Source: Oscillospiraceae bacterium (GTDB lineage Bacteria > Bacillota > Clostridia > Oscillospirales > Oscillospiraceae). Taken from it: a DNA stretch of 64,000 nt. Position 1 is the stretch's first letter; each line of letters opens with the position of its first letter. Under the pieces are notes generated by a model, which did not search any database, was not told the DNA's origin, and saw nothing but the letters and a program-made list of their open reading frames with translations. The position numbers and the translations under genes were made by a program. Positions 50,832 through 60,143 of the stretch are shown one piece after another. The stretch lies in contig JAGAQA010000041.1 of the NCBI GenBank assembly GCA_017622995.1, positions 18,688 to 82,687 of the forward strand, read 5' to 3'.

Positions 50832-51417
50832 TGATTTCTCCCTCCTGCCTAGTGATACAGGCTACTGCCCCAAAAACAGCTTCCAACGCCTTCCAGAGTG
50901 GGTTGCGACCAGCCTTAATCCGCAAACGCATACTGCCGGAAAAAGGTGGCTACATCTGCCGTTAATAGTATCATCAACAGCAGAAATCTGTCAATATGCG
51001 GTTCTGCCGATATTGTTGAGTCATTTTCTGCCGCAAGACTGTTTTGCACAAACCGCCAGAGATTGCCTAAAAATGAATAATAATGCGGCAGCCACACTTC
51101 CTGCCCACAATATACCTAGCGAGCTAGTACGCATTTCAGAAAATAATAATGAGAATATTGCGGGATAATGCAGGGAACTTTCCTTGAACCGTGCTTAATG
51201 CGGATTTTCGGCTGCTGGAATAACGAAAATCCGGTGCAGCACTGAAAACTATAACACCATTACGAAACAAACCTCAAGAATTTGTTTCGTAGGCTGAATG
51301 AACGAACAAATATGAGTAGTATATTAATGGCAAAATGCACAATTTACGGAACAAATATTATCGTGATGTTGTGTAAATATATAAAGAAAAATAAAATAAT
51401 ATGTGAAAAAAGAGACG
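50832..51417. other. AT-rich divergent intergenic region
   Basis: No gene seen. On the minus strand TTGACA (50993-50988), 18-bp spacer, TACTAT (50969-50964) is a promoter candidate for the UvrA-like gene. Toward lacI the sequence becomes A/T-rich and includes the inverted repeat at 51261-51291. Confidence 0.45.
51261..51291. promoter_or_regulatory. 11-bp inverted repeat upstream of lacI
   Basis: TACGAAACAAA (51261-51271) and TTTGTTTCGTA (51281-51291). The CGAAACAA core recurs in the operator at 51423, so this may be an auxiliary LacI site. Confidence 0.5.
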
Positions 51418-51446
51418 TTTACGAAACAATGTTTCTTATTTAGAAT
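51418..51446 (+). promoter_or_regulatory. lacI promoter with operator between -35 and -10
   Basis: TTTACG (51418-51423), 17-bp spacer, TAGAAT (51441-51446). The palindrome GAAACAATGTTTC (51423-51435) starts on the last base of the -35 box. The same layout recurs at 61927-61955. Confidence 0.7.
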
Positions 51447-51476
51447 AGGGGCTAATAGAAAGGATTGACACTGACG

Positions 51477-52478
51477 ATGAAAATAACTATGGATGAAATC
51501 GCAAGACTGGCCGGTGTTTCAAAAGCTACTGTATCACGGGTGCTGAATAATTCGGCAGATGGCGTCGGAGCGGAAACGCGGCAGCGTGTTCAAAAAATTG
51601 CCAATGAGCTGCACTACTCCATCAACTGTGACAACAGAAAAAACGGTTCGTCACATGCAAAATATCTTGCGTTAATTCTTCCTGATATTACGAATCCGTT
51701 CTTTGCGGATCTTGCGAAAGCTGTAGAAGTATCTGCCAGGCAGAATGGATATTCATTGATTATTACCAATACTGACTTTTCTGAAGAAAGTGAAGCAACA
51801 CAGATACGGGAATTGGTCATTAAAAAACTGGATGGAATTATTCTTGTTCCGTCCGGCGTAAAAGCCAGACCGGAGCACTTCCTTCCGGAAAAATGGGGGA
51901 TACCGCTTGTTCTGCTGGATCGTAAGCTGGAAGGTAACTGCGGTTACCCGGGTGTGTATTCCAATAACGAGTATGCTTCGGTAATCAGCTGCGAATACCT
52001 GATTAACAACGGTTCTAAGGATATCGTTTTTATCTCCGGCCCGCTGAACGTGTCTACTTCAATTGAACGGTTTGAAGGGTATAAGGCTGTGCTTCAGCAG
52101 TATAATATTCCCTTTCGCACGGAGCGGTACAAACATGGTAACTACACGGTTGAGAGTGGCTACAATGCGGTAATGGAACTGGAGAGAAACGGTGTAAAGT
52201 ATTCGGCAATTTTGGCTGCAAACGATATGATGGCGCTAGGAGCATTGAAGGCTGTTCGGGAATTGGGATACAAAGTACCGGACGAGGTTCAGATTATTGG
52301 TTTTGATAACATTGAATTCTCCCAATATTGTGAACCGGCGTTATCCACGGTGCAGCAGCCAACGTTTGAAATGGGGGCAAAGGCAGTCAGACTGCTGGTG
52401 GATTTGATTGACAAGAATGCCGCAGTTCAGCCGGAACGGCTGATACCAAAACTATTGATGCGCAAAACAACAAAGTGA
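51477..52478 (+). CDS. LacI family transcriptional repressor
   Basis: 333 residues: N-terminal helix-turn-helix TMDEIARLAGVSKATVSRVLN (residues 4-24) with the LacI hinge (SINCDNRKNGS), then the sugar-binding periplasmic-protein-like domain (about 60-330; LALILPDITNPFFADL, AANDMMALGALKA, QIIGFDNIEF). It should repress the sugar genes downstream and release on binding the sugar or a derivative. Its own promoter carries the operator GAAACAATGTTTC, so it is probably autoregulated. ATG at 51477 with AAAGGA 12 bp upstream; a TTG at 51465 is less likely. rbsK follows after 7 bp. Confidence 0.9.
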   Translation: MKITMDEIARLAGVSKATVSRVLNNSADGVGAETRQRVQKIANELHYSINCDNRKNGSSHAKYLALILPDITNPFFADLAKAVEVSARQNGYSLIITNTDFSEESEATQIRELVIKKLDGIILVPSGVKARPEHFLPEKWGIPLVLLDRKLEGNCGYPGVYSNNEYASVISCEYLINNGSKDIVFISGPLNVSTSIERFEGYKAVLQQYNIPFRTERYKHGNYTVESGYNAVMELERNGVKYSAILAANDMMALGALKAVRELGYKVPDEVQIIGFDNIEFSQYCEPALSTVQQPTFEMGAKAVRLLVDLIDKNAAVQPERLIPKLLMRKTTK

Positions 52479-52485
52479 GGCGTTT

Positions 52486-53412
52486 ATGAAAAAGATATTA
52501 GTTGTAGGAAGTTCCAATGTTGACTTCGTTCTTGGTGTGAAAGAAATGCCGAAGATCGGCGAAACGATAAGAGGAATATCTTTTGCCAATATACCTGGCG
52601 GTAAAGGCGCCAATCAGGCCTGTGCCTGCGGGAAACTGGGCGGTGACTGTACATTTCTGAGTTGCGTTGGTCTCGACAGCATGGGAGATTTGGTGCTAAA
52701 CAGTCTGAAAAGCGCGAATGTTGATGTTTCCGCAGTACAAAGACTGGATAACACGCCGACCGGCATGGCGTTCATAATGGTTGATCAGACTGGGGACAAT
52801 TCGATAGTTGTGATCCCCGGCGCAAACGGAAAATGTAATTCCCGGTTCTACGAAAGCCACTCGGATCTTGTGGATCAGGCGGACATTGTCCTGACTCAGC
52901 TGGAAACCCCATTGGACGATATTTATGCGCTTTTGAAGCAAGCAAAAGCAGCCGGAAAGGTAACTGTTTTGAATCCGGCTCCTGCACCGGACAACATACC
53001 GGATGATGTTTTGGCAGCGGTTGACTGGATCACCCCCAATGAGACAGAGCTTTCCAGAATTACAGGGATGCCCGCAGATACTCTGGAGGAGATTTCTGCA
53101 GCAGCAGCGATACTTCTAGGCAAGGGCGTTGGTAATGTTTTGGTCACAATTGGATCTCGCGGTGTCTTCCTGTGCAGCAAAACAGAGCAAATCCACTACC
53201 CCACAATTCACACAACAGCTGTAGATACAACAGCAGCAGGAGATACATTTAATGCAGCCTTTACGGTTGCTCTCTCCGAGGGGAAAACGGTAGCGGACGC
53301 CATCCGTTTTGCAAACACGGCAGCGTCCATTTCGGTAACCCGGAAAGGTGCGCAAACCTCCATCCCTTCCCGAGAAGAAGTAGATATTATTGTCAAAGAC
53401 AATGGTATATAG
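52486..53412 (+). CDS. rbsK: Ribokinase (PfkB family)
   Basis: Phosphorylates ribose or a related sugar at O5 with ATP. 308 residues: VVGSSNVDFVL near the N terminus, the substrate motif NIPGGKGANQACACG near residue 38, TPNETE near 185 and the PfkB signature DTTAAGDTFNAAF with the catalytic Asp near 253. The start follows GTGAGGCGTTT, directly after lacI. With RbsD and a ribose-type ABC transporter it forms a ribose-like uptake and kinase module; allose or another sugar is possible given the extra genes. Confidence 0.9.
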   Translation: MKKILVVGSSNVDFVLGVKEMPKIGETIRGISFANIPGGKGANQACACGKLGGDCTFLSCVGLDSMGDLVLNSLKSANVDVSAVQRLDNTPTGMAFIMVDQTGDNSIVVIPGANGKCNSRFYESHSDLVDQADIVLTQLETPLDDIYALLKQAKAAGKVTVLNPAPAPDNIPDDVLAAVDWITPNETELSRITGMPADTLEEISAAAAILLGKGVGNVLVTIGSRGVFLCSKTEQIHYPTIHTTAVDTTAAGDTFNAAFTVALSEGKTVADAIRFANTAASISVTRKGAQTSIPSREEVDIIVKDNGI

Positions 53413-53434
53413 AATCAAAAGTGAGGTGGTTTGA

Positions 53435-53830
53435 ATGAAGAAAGACAGACTGTTGAATCCGGAGATTGTCTCAGCAGTTGCATCGCTTGGTCACACCGAG
53501 TACTTCTGTATTGCAGATTGCGGTCTCCCGATTCCGAAAGGAGTAAAGGTCATAGATGTATCCATTGTAGGAGGCAAGCCGTCGTTTCTGGAACTGGTAG
53601 ATGCCGTAAAAGACGAATTGGTGATTGAATCTACAATCCTTGCTTCTGAAATTGATGAAAAGAATGTTCCTCTTTCCAGAGAAATGGATGCACGTTTCGG
53701 AGACCTGCCCTGCAGGAAAGTTCCACATGAAGAATTCAAAGCGCTGACGAAGGACGCAAAGTGTATAATCCGGACGGGTGAAAATACCTCGTATGCAAAT
53801 GTGATCTTTGTGGGTGGAGTGAATTTCTGA
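53435..53830 (+). CDS. rbsD: D-ribose pyranase
   Basis: Mutarotase converting the pyranose to the furanose form that the kinase uses. 131 residues, MKKDRLLNPEIVSAVASLGHTEYF with the catalytic His near residue 20, CGLPIPKGVKVIDVS near 30, and RTGENTSYANVIFVGGV at the end. The length and all family motifs are intact. It is 22 bp after rbsK. Confidence 0.93.
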   Translation: MKKDRLLNPEIVSAVASLGHTEYFCIADCGLPIPKGVKVIDVSIVGGKPSFLELVDAVKDELVIESTILASEIDEKNVPLSREMDARFGDLPCRKVPHEEFKALTKDAKCIIRTGENTSYANVIFVGGVNF

Positions 53831-53895
53831 TTAACCCGGGCAATAATTTCTGCTGAAAAGCAAAATGTTGTATATTAAAAAAGGAGACGAAAAAA

Positions 53896-54906
53896 ATGAA
53901 GAAACTAGTCAGCATCCTGTTGGTTCTCGCAATGGCATTCTCTCTGGTGGCGTGCGGCGGAAACAGCGCCGCCAAGCCTGCAGCGCCGGTCACGGAAACT
54001 CCTAAGGCAGAAGCAGGTGCAGAAACCAAACACGTAAAGATCGGTCTGAGCATCGCCGGTCTGACCATGCCCTACTATGTTCGTATGTATGAAGGCTTTC
54101 TGGCAGCGGCGGAAAAGGAAGGCTATGAGGTTGTCTTTGCAGATGGCGGTGCCGATGCAGAGTCTACGGTTAAGGCAGTTGAGGACTTGATCTCCAGCGG
54201 TATTGATGCGCTGGCAGTCTCTACTAATTTCTCTGAAGCACTGGCGGACGCATTTGCAACCTGTAAAGAAAAGAACATTCCCATTTTCTACATCGGCAAC
54301 CTGCAGCTGGTCCCCGAAGTACAGAAGAGCATGACCTTCTGGGAAGGCACCAAGAGCGACTCCGCCGGTTATCTGGGCGGCCTTTGGATGGGCGACTACC
54401 TGGATAGCATCGGCTACAAGAAGGAGCTGAATATTGTTCAGGTTTCTCTGATTCATGATACCCTGCAGCAACGCTATGAAGGCTTTGAAAAGGGCCTGAC
54501 CGAAAAGGGCTATACCGTTAATCTGGTCAACACCGTCGGCGACCTGACCCGCGAAAACTCTCTGGCTGGCTGCGAAGATATGCTGACGGCTCATGATGAC
54601 CTGGACATCTTCTACGGGACTGCAGGTACCTCTGCTCTGGGCGCTTATGACGCAACGCAGAACGCTGGCCGTACAGAAGTTATGATTGTCGGCTTCGACG
54701 GCGAAGATGAAGAGCTGAAGCACATCGACGAAGGCGGCAACTACATTGCAACAATTTGCCAGGATCCCGTAGGTGAGTCCGAAGTTACCGTGGAAGCAAT
54801 CAAGACTGTTCTGAACGGTGGCACAGTGGAAGGCGGCCACGAGACTCCTGCTAAGGTTTATGGTGCCAAGGTCGGCTATGTGACTGCAGACGAACTGCTG
54901 AAGTAA
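53896..54906 (+). CDS. rbsB: Ribose-type sugar ABC transporter substrate-binding lipoprotein
   Basis: 336 residues with a lipoprotein signal (MKKLVSILLVLAMAFSLVAC, lipobox LVAC, cysteine at 20), a short Ala/Pro-rich linker and a periplasmic-binding-protein type I domain (about 47-336; KIGLSIAGLTMPYYVRMYEG, DALAVSTNF, IVGFDGEDEE). It captures the sugar outside the cell. The family covers ribose, allose, galactose, inositol and others, and the binding-site residues do not settle which. Ribosome site AAAGGAGACGAAAAAA. A strong hairpin follows before the ATPase gene. Confidence 0.9.
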   Translation: MKKLVSILLVLAMAFSLVACGGNSAAKPAAPVTETPKAEAGAETKHVKIGLSIAGLTMPYYVRMYEGFLAAAEKEGYEVVFADGGADAESTVKAVEDLISSGIDALAVSTNFSEALADAFATCKEKNIPIFYIGNLQLVPEVQKSMTFWEGTKSDSAGYLGGLWMGDYLDSIGYKKELNIVQVSLIHDTLQQRYEGFEKGLTEKGYTVNLVNTVGDLTRENSLAGCEDMLTAHDDLDIFYGTAGTSALGAYDATQNAGRTEVMIVGFDGEDEELKHIDEGGNYIATICQDPVGESEVTVEAIKTVLNGGTVEGGHETPAKVYGAKVGYVTADELLK

Positions 54907-54917
54907 TATTTTAAATA

Positions 54918-54944
54918 GCCAGGTGCGGCAGCGCCGCACCTGGC
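54918..54944 (+). other. Intergenic mRNA hairpin between rbsB and rbsA
   Basis: Perfect GCCAGGTGCGGC-AGC-GCCGCACCTGGC without a T tail. Hairpins here commonly protect the binding-protein mRNA and lower expression of the downstream transporter genes. Confidence 0.65.
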
Positions 54945-54971
54945 CACGGAGAAAAAGGAGGAGGGCTTTAC

Positions 54972-56471
54972 ATGGAGAATATTCTGAAGCTCACACAAAT
55001 CAACAAATCCTTCCCCGGAGTAAAAGCTCTATCCGACGTTAATTTAACTGTTAAAAAAGGGGAGGTTCATGCGCTTGTAGGCGAAAACGGAGCGGGCAAA
55101 TCTACGCTTATGAAGATTATTTCTGGCGCCTACAAGAAAGATAGCGGAACTGTCTGGTTTGATGGAAAAGAAATTGAGAATACGACGCCAAAGCAGTCAG
55201 AGATGATGGGAATCTCTATCATCTATCAGGAATTAAACCTGATTGAACGTATTTCGGTGGCAGAAAACGTATTCATTGGCAGATACCCAATGAAGCACGG
55301 CATGGTACAATGGAAAAAAATGTATCAGGATGCGCAGAAGCTGTTTGATGAATATGAGTTGAAGATGGATGCTCATTCCCTGGTGCGTTCCCTAACAATG
55401 GCGCAGAAGCAGATGGTTGAGATTATCAAGGCCGTCAGCATCAATGCGAAAATCATCATTATGGACGAGCCTACCTCATCCCTGTCAGGTAAGGAGACAG
55501 AGTCCCTGTTCAGAATAATTCGGAAACTAAAATCTCGCGGCGTGGCAGTTGTATTTATTACCCACCGCTTGGATGAGATATTTGAAATATGCGATCATAT
55601 GACAGTCCTGCGTGATGGCCATTATGTCGGAGAGCGCGACATCAAGGATATCACCAAGGACGAGATGATTACCATGATGATCGGACGTGAACTAACGCAG
55701 CAGTATCCGGAGCGGACAAATCCCATTGGCGAGGTCACCCTGGCGGTAAAGAACATTACTGACGGCAGTTCGCGGGTCAAAAACGTAAGCTTTGAAGTGC
55801 ACAAGGGAGAAGTCCTGGGCTTCTATGGCTTGGTTGGCGCAGGCAGAACGGAGACAATGCGCATGATTTTCGGCGTGGATCCGTTAGCAGGTGGAGAAAT
55901 CTTTATCAACGGTGAGAAGCATGTTATCCGTAGCCCACGGGATGCCATTCATTTTGGAATGGGGTTTGTTACTGAGAACCGACGCGATGAGGGTCTGTTC
56001 CTCCGTTCTTCTGTTCGGGTGAATACTGTCATGGTGGCTCTGCGGAAGATCTTGAAAAAAGGCTTTATTAACTACCGGATTGAAGCAGATGTCGCCAAAA
56101 AATATGTTGACATGCTGCATACAGCTACACCTTCCATTGACCAGAAAACCATGTTCCTTTCCGGCGGCAACCAGCAGAAGGTGGTTCTGTCCAAGTGGCT
56201 GTTTTCTGATTCGGACATTATTATCTTCGACGAGCCGACCCGCGGAATCGATGTAGGTGCCAGACGAGAAATCTACGAGATAATCAACGCACTGGTTGCA
56301 GATGGCAAGACCGTTGTGATGATTTCTTCCGATATGGAAGAAATCATGGGTGTCAGCGACCGAATTCTGGTCATGTACGAGGGCACGATTGCGGGAGAGA
56401 TCCAGAAAGAGGACTTCTCTCAGGATCTGATTACAAAATATGCAGTGGGCGAAAGGAGCGTACGTGTATGA
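54972..56471 (+). CDS. rbsA: Ribose-type sugar ABC transporter ATPase (two ABC domains)
   Basis: 499 residues with two fused ATPase domains. Domain 1: Walker A GENGAGKSTLMKII near residue 37, Walker B IIIMDEPTSSLS near 160. Domain 2: the degenerate Walker A GLVGAGRTETM near 285 usual for this family, signature LSGGNQQK near 398 and FDEPTRGIDVGA near 420. It powers the RbsC permease. Ribosome site AAAGGAGGAGGGC. It overlaps the permease gene by ATGA. Confidence 0.93.
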   Translation: MENILKLTQINKSFPGVKALSDVNLTVKKGEVHALVGENGAGKSTLMKIISGAYKKDSGTVWFDGKEIENTTPKQSEMMGISIIYQELNLIERISVAENVFIGRYPMKHGMVQWKKMYQDAQKLFDEYELKMDAHSLVRSLTMAQKQMVEIIKAVSINAKIIIMDEPTSSLSGKETESLFRIIRKLKSRGVAVVFITHRLDEIFEICDHMTVLRDGHYVGERDIKDITKDEMITMMIGRELTQQYPERTNPIGEVTLAVKNITDGSSRVKNVSFEVHKGEVLGFYGLVGAGRTETMRMIFGVDPLAGGEIFINGEKHVIRSPRDAIHFGMGFVTENRRDEGLFLRSSVRVNTVMVALRKILKKGFINYRIEADVAKKYVDMLHTATPSIDQKTMFLSGGNQQKVVLSKWLFSDSDIIIFDEPTRGIDVGARREIYEIINALVADGKTVVMISSDMEEIMGVSDRILVMYEGTIAGEIQKEDFSQDLITKYAVGERSVRV

Positions 56472-57430
56472 AGCTCAAGTCAAATAAAAATATGTTTGCG
56501 CTGATCATGGATAAATTAGGATCCTGGTCCCTTCTGATTCTGATTGGCGTGGTTATGGCTTTTGCAAACAGCAAATTTCTTACTTCCTCTAACATTTTGA
56601 ATGTTTTGCGGCAGATTGCCGTGGTTACCATTGGCGCTGTCGGCGTGTCTTTCGTCATACTGGGCGGTGGTTTCGACTTGAGTACCGGCATGATTGCAAC
56701 GTTTGCCGGGTGTAACTCGGCAGCGCTGATTGTTAATCATGGATGGCCGATCCTGCCCGCAATGCTGTTTGCCATTGCGATTGGCGTCGTGATCGGTTCT
56801 ATCAACGGCGTGCTGATTACTCACATGAAAATTGCTCCGTTCATCTGTACATTGGGCATGCAGTATGTTGTAAACGGCCTGATTCTGGTGACCACAAAGA
56901 GTGTGCCGATTACCGGGCTTCCTGAGGCATACCTGTATCTTGGACGCGGCTTTATCTTCGACGTATTCCCTGTCCCAGTCGCGATTATGCTTCTGTTTGT
57001 TCTGGTAGGACATATTCTGCTGAAATATACCATTTTTGGCAGATCCATTATTGCTATCGGCGAGAATGAAGTAGCAGCTAAGCTTTCCGGTTTGAATGTG
57101 AACCTGGTGAAGGTTGCCATGTATGCATTCTGCGGCTTCTGCGTCTCCTGTGCCGGCATCGTCCTAGCGGCACGTCTTTCCTCCGGTCAGCCCACCTCCG
57201 GTGCGGACCTCTCCCTGCAAGCAATCGCAGCCGTGTATATCGGCGGTACGTTCCAAGGCAGCGTGGTCAATACCATGGCAGGCGCTCTGGTGTGGGGCTT
57301 TATGAACAATGCACTGAATTTGATGAATGTGAACGCTTACTGGCAGAAGGTTGCGCTGGGCATCATCATTATTATTGCAGTTCTGTTTGACGCATTCCGC
57401 GCAAAGCTGGCCATGCAGAAGAAAAGCTAA
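56468..57430 (+). CDS. rbsC: Ribose-type sugar ABC transporter permease
   Basis: 320 residues, about eight to ten membrane helices. Family motifs: GGGFDLSTGMIATFAG near residue 62 and GENEVAAKLSGLNVNLVKVAMYAFCG near 198 (ATPase contact). LSSGQPTSGADLSLQAIAAVYIGG is found near 238. It forms the sugar channel with RbsA. The start is coupled to the rbsA stop. Confidence 0.92.
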   Translation: MKLKSNKNMFALIMDKLGSWSLLILIGVVMAFANSKFLTSSNILNVLRQIAVVTIGAVGVSFVILGGGFDLSTGMIATFAGCNSAALIVNHGWPILPAMLFAIAIGVVIGSINGVLITHMKIAPFICTLGMQYVVNGLILVTTKSVPITGLPEAYLYLGRGFIFDVFPVPVAIMLLFVLVGHILLKYTIFGRSIIAIGENEVAAKLSGLNVNLVKVAMYAFCGFCVSCAGIVLAARLSSGQPTSGADLSLQAIAAVYIGGTFQGSVVNTMAGALVWGFMNNALNLMNVNAYWQKVALGIIIIIAVLFDAFRAKLAMQKKS

Positions 57431-57449
57431 TTTTGTTTGAGGAAGTAGT

Positions 57450-58190
57450 ATGAAAAAGGCATTTATTTTCTATGGCGGTTGGGAAGGTCACGAGCCGGAT
57501 AAAGAGAGTGCCCGCTTCCAGAGATGGTTGGAAGAGGAAAACTTTGAGGTAACGCGTGTTGATTCGCTGGACCGCTTGGCTGATGGGGAATACATGAAAT
57601 CGTTTGACTTGATTATTCCCTGCTGGACACAGGGTGAACTGCCAGATCCGTGCTGTTTCGGTGTGTCCGACGCAGTGGCGGCAGGAACCGGCTTGGCAGG
57701 TGTACACGGCGGCATGTGCGATGCGTTCCGCTGGAGCGTAGAATGGCAGTATATGACCGGCAGCCAGTGGGTATCTCATCCCGGGGACAAATATCTGCAC
57801 CATATGTCCAGGCTTTCTGAGGAAAATATTCGGTACATGGCGGAGAACTACCCGGAAAACTCTGTTCCTGGTGCGTTTTGGAGAGAATATACTGTGGAAT
57901 TTAAGAAAAATTCCACCTCACCGATTATCGCCGGTATCCCGGATTTTAAAGTGAGAACAGAGCAGTATTACCTGCATTTGGACCCCTGCTGCGAAGTGCT
58001 TGCCACAACCCGTGTTGATTCCGTTGGCCCCCACCGTGCAAACGGTATTGTGGATATGCCTGTGGTTTATACGAAACATTGGGGTGAAGGACGTGTGTTC
58101 TACAGCTCTTTGGGGCATCTGGACAACATCCTTGAAATCCCTGAAGTAGAGACGCTGACAAAAAGAGGATTCCTCTGGGCCAGTCGATAA
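57450..58190 (+). CDS. ThuA-like domain protein
   Basis: 246 residues of the ThuA family (glutamine-amidotransferase-like fold), with FYGGWEGHEPDKESARFQRW at the start, GTGLAGVHGGMCDAFR near residue 75 and VYTKHWGEGRVFYSSLGHLD near the end. ThuA proteins accompany dehydrogenases that oxidise sugars to 3-keto forms (trehalose, sucrose), and the next gene is an MDR dehydrogenase. The reaction itself is not established. It begins 19 bp after the permease gene in the same operon. Confidence 0.82.
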   Translation: MKKAFIFYGGWEGHEPDKESARFQRWLEEENFEVTRVDSLDRLADGEYMKSFDLIIPCWTQGELPDPCCFGVSDAVAAGTGLAGVHGGMCDAFRWSVEWQYMTGSQWVSHPGDKYLHHMSRLSEENIRYMAENYPENSVPGAFWREYTVEFKKNSTSPIIAGIPDFKVRTEQYYLHLDPCCEVLATTRVDSVGPHRANGIVDMPVVYTKHWGEGRVFYSSLGHLDNILEIPEVETLTKRGFLWASR

Positions 58191-58211
58191 ATAAAATAGG
58201 AGGTTATGATT

Positions 58212-59189
58212 ATGTTGGCAAAAGGTGTTTTCGTTGAAGATTATATGAAACTTGGCATCCGGGAATATGACGTACCCGAACCCAAGGGGAATGAGGTCAT
58301 GATCAAGACCATGGCTTGTGGTCTGTGCTGCTGGGATTCCTGGCTGATCCGCGGCGTGAATGCGCCCGGTCCCTACCCCTTCATTATTGGCCATGAGGGC
58401 GTAGGCATTGTCGAGAAAGTCGGTGCGGATGTTACCTCTCTGAAGCCGGGTGACAAGGTGTTCTGCGGCAGCGGCAACAACGAGATGATGTGCGAGTACG
58501 CCACCGTCCCGGAAGCAGGCCTGTGCAAGCTGCCCGATGATACCACGGATTGGGCCAGCGTCGTGTTTGAACCCACCTGCTGTGTCACCAACCTTCTGAA
58601 CATTACAGATATCCATATGGGCGATCACGTCGTTCTGGTCGGTGCCGGATACATGGGCCAGCTGACGCTGCAGGCCTTAACCCGCGCTTCTCAGGCAGGC
58701 AGAATCACCGTGTTCGAGCTGCGCGAGGACAGGCGGAAGATGGCTGAGGCTTACGGTCCCACCGAGGTTCTGGATCCTGAGAGCGAGGCAGGCAAGGCGG
58801 TTATTGCGGAAATCATCGCAAAGGGCGGCGCGGATGTGTGCATCGACTTCGGCGCTTCTGATTCCGGTTTCCATCTGGCAGACTCCATGACGAAGCAGGC
58901 GGGCAAGCTGGTGATTGGTTCCTTCCACCGCAGCGACGTGACCTTTAACGGCACTAAGTGGCATCTGGGTGGCCTGTATGTGTACAACCTGGCGCCCATG
59001 AGCAATCCGCACTTCAAGGAGATCGTACCGAGAACCTATGAAATGATCAAGCGGGGCGTTTTTGAACCGGGCAAGCTTGTTACCCACACGGCCTATTACG
59101 AGGATCTGGATGCCATGCAGGAGATTTTTGCCAAGTCTATTGATAAGACGGACAGCTATATCAAAGGCGTCATCATGTTTACCAGGTAA
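58212..59189 (+). CDS. Zinc-dependent MDR dehydrogenase lacking the structural zinc loop
   Basis: 325 residues of the medium-chain dehydrogenase family. GroES-like part: ACGLCCWDSWLIRG (catalytic zinc Cys) near residue 35 and GHEGVGIVEKVG (His-Glu) near 60; Rossmann part: VLVGAGYMGQLTLQAL near 140. The four-Cys structural zinc loop after residue 85 is absent; the sequence there is GSGNNEMMCEYATVP. It probably oxidises a sugar or polyol. I start it at 58212 since AGGAGG is 8 bp upstream, rather than at the ATG two codons earlier. Confidence 0.82.
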   Translation: MLAKGVFVEDYMKLGIREYDVPEPKGNEVMIKTMACGLCCWDSWLIRGVNAPGPYPFIIGHEGVGIVEKVGADVTSLKPGDKVFCGSGNNEMMCEYATVPEAGLCKLPDDTTDWASVVFEPTCCVTNLLNITDIHMGDHVVLVGAGYMGQLTLQALTRASQAGRITVFELREDRRKMAEAYGPTEVLDPESEAGKAVIAEIIAKGGADVCIDFGASDSGFHLADSMTKQAGKLVIGSFHRSDVTFNGTKWHLGGLYVYNLAPMSNPHFKEIVPRTYEMIKRGVFEPGKLVTHTAYYEDLDAMQEIFAKSIDKTDSYIKGVIMFTR

Positions 59190-59199
59190 ATTTAGAAAC

Positions 59200-59241
59200 A
59201 AGATTCAGCGGTGCATTGTTATGTACTGCTGAATCTTGATG
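59200..59241 (+). other. Intergenic hairpin in the sugar operon
   Basis: AAGATTCAGCGGT...ACTGCTGAATCTT (about 59200-59239), one mismatch and no T run. It may stabilise or process the mRNA between the dehydrogenase and the next gene. Confidence 0.5.
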
Positions 59242-59258
59242 ATTAAAGGAGATTTAAG

Positions 59259-60119
59259 ATGGATTTTCCGAGAACAATGGTCGGCGGTGTATCAATGCCT
59301 CGAATGATTATCGGCTGCAACTGGATTTCCGGATTCAGCCACACCGGCGCAGCAGGAGATTCCATGATCCGAAAAGCCCACGCGGATCCTGCTTCCACGG
59401 CAGCGATTTTTGAGACATTTCTGAATCAGGGAATTGATGCAGTACTGGGTCTTTTTAATGTGGATCCCAATCTGAGAAAAGCGGTGGACATGGCGCAGGA
59501 GCGAACCGGCCGCAAAATGATTATTATTGACGAACCGGTGCTGAATATGGATGATAACGCCATGGCGCGGCATGAGGCGGAACTGGAGATTAAAAAATGC
59601 GCAGCCAACGGCGCAACCTTCTGCCTGCCGCTGCATTCCTGTGTAGAGCAGCTGATGAACAAAAACAAAAGGACCATGGATCGTCTGCCGGATTATCTCG
59701 CCATGATCCGTGATAACGGGATGATTCCTGGCCTGTCTGCGCACATGCCGGAAGTAATTCAATATGCGGATTTGAATGGATACGATGTAGAAACCTATAT
59801 TCAGATCTATAACTGTATGGGCTTCCTGATGCAGGTAGAAATCGAATCGGTAATTAAGATTATCCATAACGCAAAAAAACCCGTCATCACCATCAAGCCC
59901 TGCGCCGCAGGACGGACTACGCCGTTTGTGGGTTTGAATTTCAGCTACAATACGATCCGGGAGCAAGATATGGTCTGCATTGGCTGCTTTAACGAGGAGG
60001 AGGCTGCAGAAGACATCGAGTTTGCCCGCGCTGCCATTGAAAGAAGACTACCTATCAACGCAGGGCGGAACAGCCCCTTGAAGACAGATGTAATCAGTGG
60101 TACAGCAAGCGAAAAATAA
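59259..60119 (+). CDS. Uncharacterised protein of the sugar operon
   Basis: 286 residues, cytoplasmic. The start RTMVGGVSMPRMIIGCNWIS and the alternating pattern (LNQGIDAVLGLF, KMIIIDEPV, GMIPGLSAHMPE, KPVITIKPCAAG) suggest a TIM barrel like aldo-keto reductases or sugar epimerases. I do not recognise the family, and no Tyr-Lys-His tetrad is evident. Conserved-looking acidic and His residues (DEPVLNMDD, LPLHSC) could bind a metal. Its place between the dehydrogenase and the MFS gene suggests a step in the same pathway. Confidence 0.7.
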   Translation: MDFPRTMVGGVSMPRMIIGCNWISGFSHTGAAGDSMIRKAHADPASTAAIFETFLNQGIDAVLGLFNVDPNLRKAVDMAQERTGRKMIIIDEPVLNMDDNAMARHEAELEIKKCAANGATFCLPLHSCVEQLMNKNKRTMDRLPDYLAMIRDNGMIPGLSAHMPEVIQYADLNGYDVETYIQIYNCMGFLMQVEIESVIKIIHNAKKPVITIKPCAAGRTTPFVGLNFSYNTIREQDMVCIGCFNEEEAAEDIEFARAAIERRLPINAGRNSPLKTDVISGTASEK

Positions 60120-60143
60120 ACAGAAAGCGTGTCGGTAAATCAT

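Noticed and set aside
53908-54939. Long minus-strand frame opposite rbsB
   Set aside because: Shadow of the lipoprotein gene, which has an intact signal peptide, ribosome site and family motifs.
54918-54944. Terminator between rbsB and rbsA
   Set aside because: The stem is perfect but has no T run and lies inside an operon, so it is listed as an mRNA hairpin.
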